Translations under genes and position numbers: made by a program
In this document: positions 6,533 through 14,165 of the stretch, one piece after another
How the letters are laid out: every line of letters begins with the position of its first letter
Numbering within the stretch: position 1 is the stretch's first letter
Assembly (NCBI RefSeq): GCF_002251755.1
Contig: NZ_NOXT01000100.1
Coordinates: 1-44,066, forward strand
Source: Sandarakinorhabdus cyanobacteriorum
GTDB taxonomy: Bacteria; Pseudomonadota; Alphaproteobacteria; Sphingomonadales; Sphingomonadaceae
Direction: 5' to 3'
DNA: 44,066 nucleotides
The notes under the pieces: generated by a model
Seen by the model: only the letters and a program-made list of their open reading frames with translations
The model's database searches: none
Told to the model about the DNA's origin: nothing

Positions 6533-7105
6533 GTGAGCGAAGCGCTTGAAATCACCAATCTGGCCTGCCGGCGTGGCGGGCGGATGTTGTTTGAGGGGGT
6601 TTCGGCCCGCGTGGCGCCCGGCGGCGCGCTGCTGCTGGTGGGGCCCAATGGCACCGGCAAGTCATCGCTGTTGCGGTTGCTGGCCGGGCTGTTGCCGGCG
6701 GCGGCCGGCAGTGTGGCCTTTGCTGGCCGCCGCGCCTTTGCCGGGCACGAGGTGGCGTTGAAACCGCGCCAGAGCCTGGGTGCGGAACTCAGCCACTGGG
6801 CGCGGCTGGATGGCGGGCTGGCGCGGCTGCCGGCGGCGCTGGAGGCGATGAACCTGGCGGCGCTGGTGGATGTGCCGTGCCGCATGCTGTCTTCCGGGCA
6901 GAAGCGGCGGGCGGCAATTGCCCGGGTGATCGCGGCGGGCGCAGAGCTGTGGCTGCTGGACGAACCGACGGCGGGGCTGGACACGGCGTCGGCCGGGCTG
7001 CTGGCGCGCGCGATGGCCGCGCACCGGGCGGCGGGTGGCCTGGTGGTGGCGGCGGTGCACGGCGATATCGGGCTTGATGGCGCTGGTAGCCTGAGGCTGG
7101 GCTGA
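6533..7105 (+). CDS. ccmA: CcmA, heme exporter ATPase for cytochrome c maturation
   Basis: A 190-residue ABC ATPase. Walker A GPNGTGKSS, signature LSSGQKRR, Walker B LWLLDEPT, D-loop, and H-switch VHGD are all present; length matches CcmA (about 200 aa). I chose GTG 6533 (VSEALEITNL), which aligns with the usual CcmA start; an in-frame ATG exists at 6497. With CcmB it forms the ABC complex that helps release heme from CcmE. It overlaps ccmB by 1 nt. The other ccm genes are not here. The downstream cytochrome c is a likely beneficiary. Confidence 0.9.
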   Translation: MSEALEITNLACRRGGRMLFEGVSARVAPGGALLLVGPNGTGKSSLLRLLAGLLPAAAGSVAFAGRRAFAGHEVALKPRQSLGAELSHWARLDGGLARLPAALEAMNLAALVDVPCRMLSSGQKRRAAIARVIAAGAELWLLDEPTAGLDTASAGLLARAMAAHRAAGGLVVAAVHGDIGLDGAGSLRLG

Positions 7106-7731
7106 TGCTGTGGGCGCTGTTCCGCCGCGATCTGCTGCTGATCGCCCGTTCCCCGGCGATCTGGCTGCCGGTGATGTTCTTCGTGCTGGTGGCGGCGCTG
7201 TTCCCCTTTGCCGTGGGGCCGGATGCGCGGCTGCTGGCCCGCATCGCGCCGGGCATCATCTGGGTGGCGGCGCTGCTGGCCAGCCTGTTGCCGGTGGAGA
7301 CCTTGCTGGCCCCCGATGTGGAGGATGGCAGCATCGATCAGCTGATCGCGCGCGGCATCGCGCTGGAACTGGTGTGCGCCGCCCGCATCGCCGCGCACTG
7401 GCTGGGCTTTGCCGTGCCGTTGCTGGCGGCGTTGCCGGTGGCCGGCGTGTTGCTGGGGCTGGATGCGGCGACCGGCCTGCGGCTGGGGTTGGCCTTGCTG
7501 CTTGGCACGCCGGCGCTGGCCAGCCTGGCGGTGGTGGCCGCCGCACTGACCGCCGGCCTGAAGGGCGGCGGGGCGCTGGCCGGGCTGATCGTGCTGCCGC
7601 TGGCGCTGCCGGTGCTGATCTTTGGGGTGGGCAGCGATGTGGCCGGCGCGTTTCGCTTGTTGGGCGCGGCCAGCCTGGTGGCGCTGGCGGTGGGGCCCTT
7701 CGCGGCGGCGGCGGCGTTGAAGCCGGAGTGA
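7105..7731 (+). CDS. ccmB: CcmB, heme exporter membrane subunit
   Basis: A 208-residue membrane protein starting MLWALFRRDLLLIARSP, typical of CcmB, with six hydrophobic helices. The conserved ETLLAPDVEDGSIDQL segment lies after helix 2 (about residues 68-83). Length is within the family norm (about 220 aa). TGATG overlap with ccmA implies translational coupling. Works with CcmA at the cytoplasmic membrane in system I cytochrome c maturation. Confidence 0.92.
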   Translation: MLWALFRRDLLLIARSPAIWLPVMFFVLVAALFPFAVGPDARLLARIAPGIIWVAALLASLLPVETLLAPDVEDGSIDQLIARGIALELVCAARIAAHWLGFAVPLLAALPVAGVLLGLDAATGLRLGLALLLGTPALASLAVVAAALTAGLKGGGALAGLIVLPLALPVLIFGVGSDVAGAFRLLGAASLVALAVGPFAAAAALKPE

Positions 7732-7802
7732 CCGCCGTTCATTGCCGATCAACATGACATCGTGTTAATGAAACGCAATTTGTTCGCCAGGGAGCCTTGA
7801 AG

Positions 7803-8306
7803 ATGCGTGTTCAGACCGTTGCCAGCCTGATCAGCCTGGGCTTGTTGACCGCAGCCTGTGGTGGTGGCGACAAGCCGGCCGAAGCGCCAGCGGCGCCCGC
7901 GCCAACGGCCGCAGCGCCGGCGGCCCCTGAAGCGCCTGTTGCACCTGTTGCGCCTGCGGCACCCGCCTCACCGGCGGAGACGGTCAGCCTTGCCAGCCTG
8001 ACGGGGGATGTTGCCAGGGGCGAGAAGATCTTCGCGCAGTGCAAGGCCTGCCACGTGGCGGAGCCGGGGGTGAACCGGGTGGGGCCGTCGCTGCACGCGG
8101 TGGTTGGCCGCAAATCCGGCTCGGTCGCCGGCTTCAACTATAGCCAGGCGAACAGGAACAGCGGCGTCATCTGGAACGAGGAGGTGCTGTTCACCTATCT
8201 GGAAGCGCCGCAGAAGTTCATGCCCGGCACCCGCATGGCCTTTGCCGGCCTGAAGCAGCCGCAGGATCGCGCCGACGTCATCGCCTTCCTGAAGACCAAG
8301 GCGTGA
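7803..8306 (+). CDS. Lipoprotein-anchored class I cytochrome c (cytochrome c2-like)
   Basis: A 167-residue protein: lipoprotein signal peptide ending LLTAAC (Cys19), an Ala/Pro-rich tether of about 45 residues, then a single-heme cytochrome c domain. Heme is bound at CKACH; the axial Met is in PGTRMAF; VGPSLHAVVGR and NYSQAN are class I signatures. GGAG lies 8 nt before ATG 7803; a TTG two codons upstream is possible. The membrane tether plus c2 domain recalls cytochrome cy, so it may carry electrons to the reaction centre or an oxidase; the location between ccmAB and the PGC supports that, but it is inference. Confidence 0.88.
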   Translation: MRVQTVASLISLGLLTAACGGGDKPAEAPAAPAPTAAAPAAPEAPVAPVAPAAPASPAETVSLASLTGDVARGEKIFAQCKACHVAEPGVNRVGPSLHAVVGRKSGSVAGFNYSQANRNSGVIWNEEVLFTYLEAPQKFMPGTRMAFAGLKQPQDRADVIAFLKTKA

Positions 8307-8310
8307 GGTG

Positions 8311-8573
8311 ATGCGGCGTGCTGCTGTGTCTGGATCGGCCGTGGCTGTGCCGGTGGTGATCCGCCGCCTGTTGCCGATGCTGGCGCCGTTTGTGCTGGCC
8401 GCCTGCCAGGAGGTGCGCAAGCCGGCGATTGAAGTGGAGGACACGCCGGCCGAAAATCAGGGGCTGGGCCGGCTGCCCGAAGCCAATGCGCGCTTTACCG
8501 ATCTGCCGCCGTTGCGCCACCCGACACGGGGTCGTCCGCAAGCGAGACGCCAGCGCCGCCGCCCAAGCGCTGA
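8311..8573 (+). pseudogene. Small lipoprotein, apparently frameshifted near 8511
   Basis: Follows the cytochrome gene by 4 nt. The N-terminus has a signal peptide with lipobox LAAC (LLPMLAPFVLAACQEV). The first frame is good to FTDLPP (about 8511), then turns Arg-rich with poor third-position GC and runs 70 nt into the convergent tspO gene, ending at 8661. A -1 shift at 8511 gives VAPPDTGSSASETPAPPPKR and a stop at 8571-8573, 18 nt short of tspO, with GC-rich third positions. I therefore read the intact gene as about 87-88 aa, broken by a 1-nt loss or a sequencing error. No family recognised. Confidence 0.55.
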
Positions 8574-8591
8574 GCTGGCGTTCGGATCGGC

Positions 8592-9086
8592 TCAGAATGG
8601 GCCGTTCAGTTCGACGATGGCGCGGTTGAGCATGGCGGCGAAGCTGACCCAGGCCCAATAGGGCAACAGCAGCAGCGCCGCCGGGCGCGAGAAGCGCCAG
8701 AGCACGAAGCACAAGATGCCGATGCTGCTCCACAGCACGCCCACTTCCAGCGCGGCATAATCCGGCCGGTGCAGGCGGAAGAACAGGAAGCTCCAGAGCA
8801 GGTTGAGAAAGCCGTTGAGCGCAAACAGGCCGATGACCGATTCGGCCTGGGACCGGGTGCGTGCCGCCAGCCAGGCGGTGGCGCCCGACATGGTGCACAG
8901 GCCGAAGATCAGCGTCCACGCCGGGCCGAACAACCAGGTGGGCGGCGCCCAGTCCGGCTGTTTCAGCGCCATGTACCAGGGGCCGATATCGGTGATGGTG
9001 GCGCCAACCGCGGCGGTGAAGCTGGCCGCCACTGCCGCAACCGCGGCGGGCAGCACCCACGCCTGTTCCGACAATCGCGCCATCAT
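8592..9086 (-). CDS. tspO: TspO/MBR tryptophan-rich sensory protein
   Basis: A 164-residue, five-helix outer-membrane/tetrapyrrole-binding protein. Family signatures: GPWYMALKQPDWAPPTWLFGPAWT (about residues 35-58), ALNGFLNLLWSFLFF and LLPYWAWVSFAAMLNRAI. In Rhodobacter TspO lowers photosynthesis gene expression under oxygen, probably by tetrapyrrole handling. It is the last gene of the bchG-bch2-bchP-tspO set, 36 nt after bchP. Two ATGs (9086, 9083) are possible; GGAGG favours the second. Confidence 0.95.
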   Translation of the reverse strand: MMARLSEQAWVLPAAVAAVAASFTAAVGATITDIGPWYMALKQPDWAPPTWLFGPAWTLIFGLCTMSGATAWLAARTRSQAESVIGLFALNGFLNLLWSFLFFRLHRPDYAALEVGVLWSSIGILCFVLWRFSRPAALLLLPYWAWVSFAAMLNRAIVELNGPF

Positions 9087-9122
9087 GCCTCCCCCTTTTG
9101 CCGGCGGGGCGCGGCCGGGGTG

Positions 9123-10370
9123 TCAGACCTGCGCGCGCTTGCCGGCGGTGTTGCCTTCGCGGATGCCGCCACCCGACAGGATGCCCGTCACCAACTGCAC
9201 CGAATCCTTCAGGAAGATGCGGACATGGGCAAGCGGTTTCCGCTTGACCAGTTCCTTGTTCATATAGGCTTCCCAGGTCAATTCCTGGATGTCCTTGTCC
9301 ATGCACAGCTTGACGAATTTCTCGCGCATGGTGTCGGACCGGTACCACCACCATTGCATGATGCCGAGCACGGTGAACACGGTGCCATGGCCCTTCAGGA
9401 AGCGCTTGCGGGCCAGCGCCAGTTTGGAGGCATCGCCGGTCTTCAGCGCTTCGGCGGCGGCACGGGCGGCCTCACGCCCGGCGGTCATGGCATAGAAAAT
9501 GCCTTCGCCGCTGGCAGGCGCCACGGTGCCCGCCGCGTCGCCGGCCACCACGACATCCTTGCCATTGTCCCACTTCTTGCGCGGGCGCAGCGGGATGGGG
9601 GCGCCTTCGACCCGCACGGTCTTGCAGGTGTCTTCAGCCATGCCCAGTTCGTCGCGCAGCTTGGCGACGGCCTTTCTGAGTTCAAAGCCCTGCACGGCGC
9701 TGCCGGTGCCGATGCTGGTCTTGGAACCGTGCGGGAACACCCAGGCATAGAAATCCGGGCTGTGCTTGCCCTGGTAGAAGACATCGCAGCGATTGCCTTC
9801 AAAGCCCTTGAAGCCTTCCGGCGGGCTTTCGACCACCTCGTGATAGGCGGCGACGAAGGGCAGTTTCTCATCGGGCAGGGCGGCGCGGGCAACGGCCGAG
9901 TTGCAGCCGTCGCAGCCGATCAGAATCCTGGTCTTCACCTTCACCGGGTCGCTGCCGCGCGGGGCGCCCTTGGGCCGGTAGCAGACGATGGCGGTGCCAT
10001 CGGCATCACGTTCCAGCGCCTCGAACGTGCCGTCGCGGCGATCGGCGCCGTTCTTCGCGGCACGCGCGCGCAGCCATTCATCGAACACGTCGCGATCGAC
10101 CATGCCGACCCAGCCGCCTTCGCCCACCGGCATGTCGACCTTGTTGTCCTTGGGGCTGATCATGCGGGCGCTGTTGGCCGTGGTGCAGAGCAGATCCAGC
10201 GGAACGTCGAAATCCTTGAGCAGGCGCGGCGGCACGGCGCCGCCGCACGGCTTGATGCGGCCCATGCGATCGAGCAGCATGACCTTGAAACCCTGCAAGG
10301 CCAGATCGTTGGCCGCCGTGGCGCCCGACGGGCCGCCGCCCACCACCACCATGTCGAACATCTCGGTCAT
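9123..10370 (-). CDS. bchP: BchP, geranylgeranyl reductase
   Basis: A 415-residue FAD enzyme that reduces the geranylgeranyl tail of bacteriochlorophyll to phytyl. Rossmann motif VVGGGPSGATAANDLA (residues about 9-24), DRMGRIKPCGGAVPPRLL, and GDAAGTVAPASGEGIFYAM are diagnostic of the ChlP/BchP family. Start codon overlaps the bch2 stop by 4 nt (10367-10370). It reduces the product of BchG, encoded in the same operon. Confidence 0.97.
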   Translation of the reverse strand: MTEMFDMVVVGGGPSGATAANDLALQGFKVMLLDRMGRIKPCGGAVPPRLLKDFDVPLDLLCTTANSARMISPKDNKVDMPVGEGGWVGMVDRDVFDEWLRARAAKNGADRRDGTFEALERDADGTAIVCYRPKGAPRGSDPVKVKTRILIGCDGCNSAVARAALPDEKLPFVAAYHEVVESPPEGFKGFEGNRCDVFYQGKHSPDFYAWVFPHGSKTSIGTGSAVQGFELRKAVAKLRDELGMAEDTCKTVRVEGAPIPLRPRKKWDNGKDVVVAGDAAGTVAPASGEGIFYAMTAGREAARAAAEALKTGDASKLALARKRFLKGHGTVFTVLGIMQWWWYRSDTMREKFVKLCMDKDIQELTWEAYMNKELVKRKPLAHVRIFLKDSVQLVTGILSGGGIREGNTAGKRAQV

Positions 10371-11674
10371 GCCATTGCCTCCTTCGTGTTCGGCCTGCCC
10401 GCCTGGTTTGCCATGCTGTCGTTGAGTTTCAGGGCGATGAGCGCTGCGATGATGAACAGCCCGCCTTCGACCCAGAACACCAGTTCAAAGGCCTGGCCGG
10501 TGCTGGCCACCAGCCGGCGCAACGTGTCCACCGCCAGTGCGCCGACAAAGCCGCCAATGCCGAAGGCGGCGGCCTGCGACGCGCCCCACAGGCCCATGCG
10601 GATGCCTTCATGGCCCGGCCCGCCGCGCCCGGCGAGTTCCAGCATCGAACCGATGGCGGCGACCGCGAACATGCCGTTTGCAAAGCCGAGCAGGCCGACA
10701 TTGAGGCTGAGCGGCCAGCCGGGGCCGGCGCGGGCGGCGAGCGCCAGGCTGGCCAGCGCCAGGCCGGAGGCGAGGCAGCCGGCCACGATCCAGCGCTTGA
10801 GTTTCAGGCCCTGGCGGCCGCCAAAGGCATGGCCGCCGACGCCGACCAGGATCATGCCGGCCAGCACGCCCTGGTGCTGGACGCCCGACAGGCTGGTGGA
10901 TTGGCCGGGCGTCATGTTGAAGACGAGGCCGGCGAAGGGCTCGAGGATGAGATCCTGCATCGAATAGGCCAGCATCGAAAAGAAGACGAAGATGCTGAAC
11001 AGGCGGGTGAGGGGATCGCCCCAGATGGCGGCGATGGCCTCGCCAAAGGGGGCAGCCTCGCGCTTTTCCTCAGCCATCGGCGTGCCTTCGACGCCCCAGA
11101 CGGCAAGGCAGGTGAGGGTGAAGGCGACCGCCACAACGCCGGCCGCGACCGTCAGCAGCCGTTCCGGTGTGAACGGATCGAGCAGCGCACCGGCGGTGCC
11201 GGCCGAAATGACGATGCCGATGATCATCATGATCCAGGTGAGGCTGGCAGCGGCGGGGCGGCGCGCTTCGGCGGTGCGGGTGGCGAGCAGGGCGAGCAGC
11301 GAGGTGCCGGCCGCACCGACGCCGATGCCGATCATGGCGTAGGCGAGCACCAGGGCGGCCAGTGCCGGCCCGAACGGGCCACCAAGCTGGGTGGTGGTGA
11401 AGGTGGCGAGGAGGCCGCCAGCGCCCAACACCGCCATGCCGCCGATGATCCACGGCGTGCGGCGCCAGCCGGCATCGCTGCCATGGCCCCATTTCGGGCG
11501 AGACAGCTGCACGCCATAATGGAAGGCGACCAGTCCGGCCGGCAGCGCGGCGGCGGTGGCATATTCCACCACCATGATGCGGTTGAGCAGGCTGGAGGCC
11601 AGCATGACGATGGCGCCCAGCGCGCTCTGGACGAGGCCGAGGCGGGCGATGCCGGCCCAGGAAAGCGGTTGCAT
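10367..11674 (-). CDS. PucC-family (BCD) transporter, Bch2/ORF428-like
   Basis: A 435-residue, twelve-helix member of the bacteriochlorophyll delivery family within MFS. Signatures near the N-terminus include LNRIMVVEYATAAALPAGLVAFHYGVQLSRP and HGSDAGWRRTPWI. Its position between bchG and bchP is the standard place of Bch2 (ORF428), distinct from LhaA and PucC. Members are thought to move or deliver pigment to light-harvesting assembly. ATG 11674 overlaps the bchG stop; a GTG at 11677 is in frame. It is the only PucC-family gene in this window. Confidence 0.93.
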   Translation of the reverse strand: MQPLSWAGIARLGLVQSALGAIVMLASSLLNRIMVVEYATAAALPAGLVAFHYGVQLSRPKWGHGSDAGWRRTPWIIGGMAVLGAGGLLATFTTTQLGGPFGPALAALVLAYAMIGIGVGAAGTSLLALLATRTAEARRPAAASLTWIMMIIGIVISAGTAGALLDPFTPERLLTVAAGVVAVAFTLTCLAVWGVEGTPMAEEKREAAPFGEAIAAIWGDPLTRLFSIFVFFSMLAYSMQDLILEPFAGLVFNMTPGQSTSLSGVQHQGVLAGMILVGVGGHAFGGRQGLKLKRWIVAGCLASGLALASLALAARAGPGWPLSLNVGLLGFANGMFAVAAIGSMLELAGRGGPGHEGIRMGLWGASQAAAFGIGGFVGALAVDTLRRLVASTGQAFELVFWVEGGLFIIAALIALKLNDSMANQAGRPNTKEAMA

Positions 11675-12591
11675 CACACGATCACCGACAGACCGAAGGC
11701 GGATGTAAGCATGCCCAGCACATAAAGCGTGGTGCCGGTGGCGTTGTAGAAGGGGGCGTTGGCGGCCGGCGCGGCGAGCACGCGCTGCATCAGCACCACC
11801 TGCATGCTGAGCGAGAAGGCGACCATGGCGGCGGGCCAGGCGAGGCCCCAGCGGGCGAGCAGGATGATCACCACCACCTGCGGCAGCGCCATGGTCCAGC
11901 AGGCGATCTCGGCGGCATTGCGCTCGCCAAGCTGCACCGGCAGGCTGTTGACGCCGGATTGGGCGTCACCCTTCACCGCCTTGAAATCATTCAACACCAT
12001 GATGCCGTGGGCGCCGAGCGCATACATGCACAGCACCCAGATGATGCGGCTGTCGGGTACGCCGCCGGCCATCACGGCGGCCCCTGTGAACCAGCTGACG
12101 CCTTCATAAGCGGCGGCGCAGACGAGGGGGCCGAGCCAGCCTTCGGCCTTGAAGCGCAGCGGCGGCGCCGAATAGGCCCAGGCCATGGCGATGCCGACGA
12201 TGGTGGCGATGCCGACCACCGGGCCGATGATGAAGCCGATGGCGAGGCTGATGATGCTGCCCATGACAGCGATGTAGAGGCCCCAGCGGCCGGGGATGCG
12301 GCCCGACGGGATCGGGCGCTGCGGTTCGTTGATGGCATCGACGTGGCGATCGAACCAGTCGTTGATGGCCTGGCTGTTGCCGCAGACCAGCGGGCCGGCG
12401 AGCAGCATGCCGGCGATCAGAAAGCCAACGCGGTCGGCCAGAGGCACGCCCGAGGAGACGACGCCGCACATGAAGGCCCACATTGGCGGAAACCAGGTGA
12501 CGGGTTTCAACAGCTCGAGCACGGCGCGCGGGCGCGGAAACCCGGTGGCGGGCAGCACGGCTTCGACGCGCGGCGGAGGGACATGTTCCAT
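11674..12591 (-). CDS. bchG: BchG, bacteriochlorophyll synthase
   Basis: A UbiA-family prenyltransferase of 305 residues that esterifies bacteriochlorophyllide a. The first Asp-rich motif NDWFDRHVDAINEPQRPIPSGRI (about residues 79-101) and the N-terminal LELLKPVTWFPPMWAFMCG are typical of BchG/ChlG. I chose ATG 12591 (MEHVPP); a longer in-frame start at 12639 would have to read through a perfect inverted repeat. A near PpsR palindrome lies 3 nt upstream of this start. Heads bchG-bch2-bchP-tspO. Confidence 0.95.
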   Translation of the reverse strand: MEHVPPPRVEAVLPATGFPRPRAVLELLKPVTWFPPMWAFMCGVVSSGVPLADRVGFLIAGMLLAGPLVCGNSQAINDWFDRHVDAINEPQRPIPSGRIPGRWGLYIAVMGSIISLAIGFIIGPVVGIATIVGIAMAWAYSAPPLRFKAEGWLGPLVCAAAYEGVSWFTGAAVMAGGVPDSRIIWVLCMYALGAHGIMVLNDFKAVKGDAQSGVNSLPVQLGERNAAEIACWTMALPQVVVIILLARWGLAWPAAMVAFSLSMQVVLMQRVLAAPAANAPFYNATGTTLYVLGMLTSAFGLSVIV

Positions 12592-12593
12592 GC

Positions 12594-12611
12594 TGTAAAC
12601 TAGTCTTGACG
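12594..12611. promoter_or_regulatory. Near-consensus PpsR palindrome before bchG
   Basis: TGTAAACTAGTCTTGACG is TGT-N12-ACG, one base off the PpsR/CrtJ operator TGT-N12-ACA, with the second half TGACG against TGACA. It adjoins the chosen bchG ATG at 12591. Since ppsR ends at 12676 this 84-nt gap is where a bchG promoter would sit. Confidence 0.4.
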
Positions 12612-12626
12612 CCGCCGGGGCGTCAA
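12606..12626. repeat. 8-bp inverted repeat between ppsR and bchG
   Basis: TTGACGCC (12606-12613) and GGCGTCAA (12619-12626) are perfect complements around GCCGG. Read on the minus strand it follows the ppsR stop by 50 nt and could be a weak terminator or processing hairpin; no U-run follows. It overlaps the end of the near-PpsR site. Confidence 0.5.
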
Positions 12627-12675
12627 CGCCGCGAGACACTTGGCCCGGCGCGCGCCACCTTTTGCCGCGCCGGGA

Positions 12676-14127
12676 TCAGCTGCCCGAACTGTCGTTGTTG
12701 TCGTTGCTGCTGTCGTTGTCGCCCAGGTTGCCGAGGCCGTGGCGGTGCAGCTTGGAATAGAGGCTTTGCCGCGACAGGCCGAGGATTTCGGCGGCCGAGG
12801 CGCGGTTGTCGTCGGTGTAGTTGAGCGCCGCCTCGATGCAGAGCCGTTCGATGAGATCGGTGGATTCGCGCACGATGTCCTTCAAGGAGACGCGGCCGAC
12901 CAGATCGGTGAGCTGGCTCATCGGCAGGGACGCGCCGGCGGCCTGGGCGGCATCGCGGCTGGCCGGGCGGATCGAGAAGCCGTGGCGCAGCTGGCCGATC
13001 TCGCCGGAAGACACGGCGGAGACCTCCACCGCCTCGCCATCGCTGCTGGCAGGATCACCGGCACCCGAACGCACGATGGTGGCAAAGCCGCGCACGGTGC
13101 CATGATCGCGCAATGCCGTGGTGAGCACGCCCAGATCGATGCCGGGGCGGCCGAGATAGCGGCTGATCGGCTGGCCGACGAGATCGGCGGCGCGGGCGAG
13201 GCCAACCAGATCGAGGAAGGCGCCGTTGCCGGCGATGATGTCGAAATTGTCGTCGGTCAGCACGAAGGCATCGGGCATCCGCTCCATGGCGTCGGCCAGC
13301 GGCTCACTGGCGGCCGGCGCGGCAAGGTCGAGCGGGGTCAGCCGGATGAGCAGCCGGTTGTCGCGGTCCTGCCGGAACAGGCTGGCGCTCATGGCAAAGC
13401 TCTGGCCGCCGGCGAGGCGCAGGCGGGCGGGGTGGCGCTGCTCGCTGGCGGTGAGCGCGCCGAGGACCGCGATGGTGCCATCATGATCGTCCGGGTGGAC
13501 GAGGGCAGCGAAATTCTGGCCGTCCAGCGCGTGGGCGGTGAGGCCGGTGGCGCGGCGGGCGGCGGCATTGGCCTCCAGCACACGGCGGCTGGCGGCGTCG
13601 ATGATGAAGATCGGCTCGGCCGCGGTGTCGAACAGCAGGCGGTGGCGGGTTTCCAGCTGGCGCAGGCGCATCGAGTCGCGTTCCATCGCCTGCTGGGCGC
13701 GCACCAGGCGCTGCTGCAGGCTGGCGGCGACGCGCTGGTCCCGGGCGATGGCGAGACGGCGGTTGCCGGGCAGCGGCAGGGTGAGCCACTTCATCGGCAG
13801 TTCGCCTCCGCTGCCGTGATGATTGGCCTCGCGCCAGCGCGGCGCGATGGCATCGTTCATCAGGGCATCGATCTTGCCCTGGCTGTCGGGCAGGGCGGTG
13901 GCGCGCCAATCATCGCCTTCCCAGCCAGCCACTTCGGCCGGATCAATATCGCCGCTGCCAACATGCACCTGATCGATGCGGCCGGCAGCGTTGATCACCA
14001 GCACTAGATCGGCGGCAGCGAGCAGGGCAGCCAGCGCACTGTCAGGCCGGCTGGCGACCAGGGCCGCCAGATCAATCGCCCCATCGCTGGGCAGGGCACT
14101 GATATTGTTATAATTTCTTGCATCCAT
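12676..14127 (-). CDS. ppsR: PpsR/CrtJ, PAS-HTH repressor of photosynthesis genes
   Basis: A 483-residue regulator with an N-terminal domain, a helix-rich linker (about residues 128-160), two PAS domains (FDTAAEPIFIIDAASRRVLEAN; MPDAFVLTDDNFDIIAGN) and a C-terminal Fis-type HTH (NRASAAEILGLSRQSLYSKLHRHG). In Rhodobacter PpsR represses bch, crt and puc under oxygen by binding TGT-N12-ACA. The only cysteine is Cys430 in the HTH entry helix (IERLCIEAAL), equal to the redox-active Cys424 of R. sphaeroides; the second Cys of that protein is absent. An unusual Asn/Asp/Ser tail follows the HTH. Next to its usual partner aerR. Confidence 0.95.
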   Translation of the reverse strand: MDARNYNNISALPSDGAIDLAALVASRPDSALAALLAAADLVLVINAAGRIDQVHVGSGDIDPAEVAGWEGDDWRATALPDSQGKIDALMNDAIAPRWREANHHGSGGELPMKWLTLPLPGNRRLAIARDQRVAASLQQRLVRAQQAMERDSMRLRQLETRHRLLFDTAAEPIFIIDAASRRVLEANAAARRATGLTAHALDGQNFAALVHPDDHDGTIAVLGALTASEQRHPARLRLAGGQSFAMSASLFRQDRDNRLLIRLTPLDLAAPAASEPLADAMERMPDAFVLTDDNFDIIAGNGAFLDLVGLARAADLVGQPISRYLGRPGIDLGVLTTALRDHGTVRGFATIVRSGAGDPASSDGEAVEVSAVSSGEIGQLRHGFSIRPASRDAAQAAGASLPMSQLTDLVGRVSLKDIVRESTDLIERLCIEAALNYTDDNRASAAEILGLSRQSLYSKLHRHGLGNLGDNDSSNDNNDSSGS

Positions 14128-14165
14128 GCCGTTTTACTCTGGCCCCCCGTTCATCCCTGCCGCCC

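Noticed and set aside
7732-7802. FNR-type site (TTGAT-N4-ATCAA) before the cytochrome gene
   Set aside because: Only TTGCCGATCAA is present, 3 nt too short for the two half-sites.
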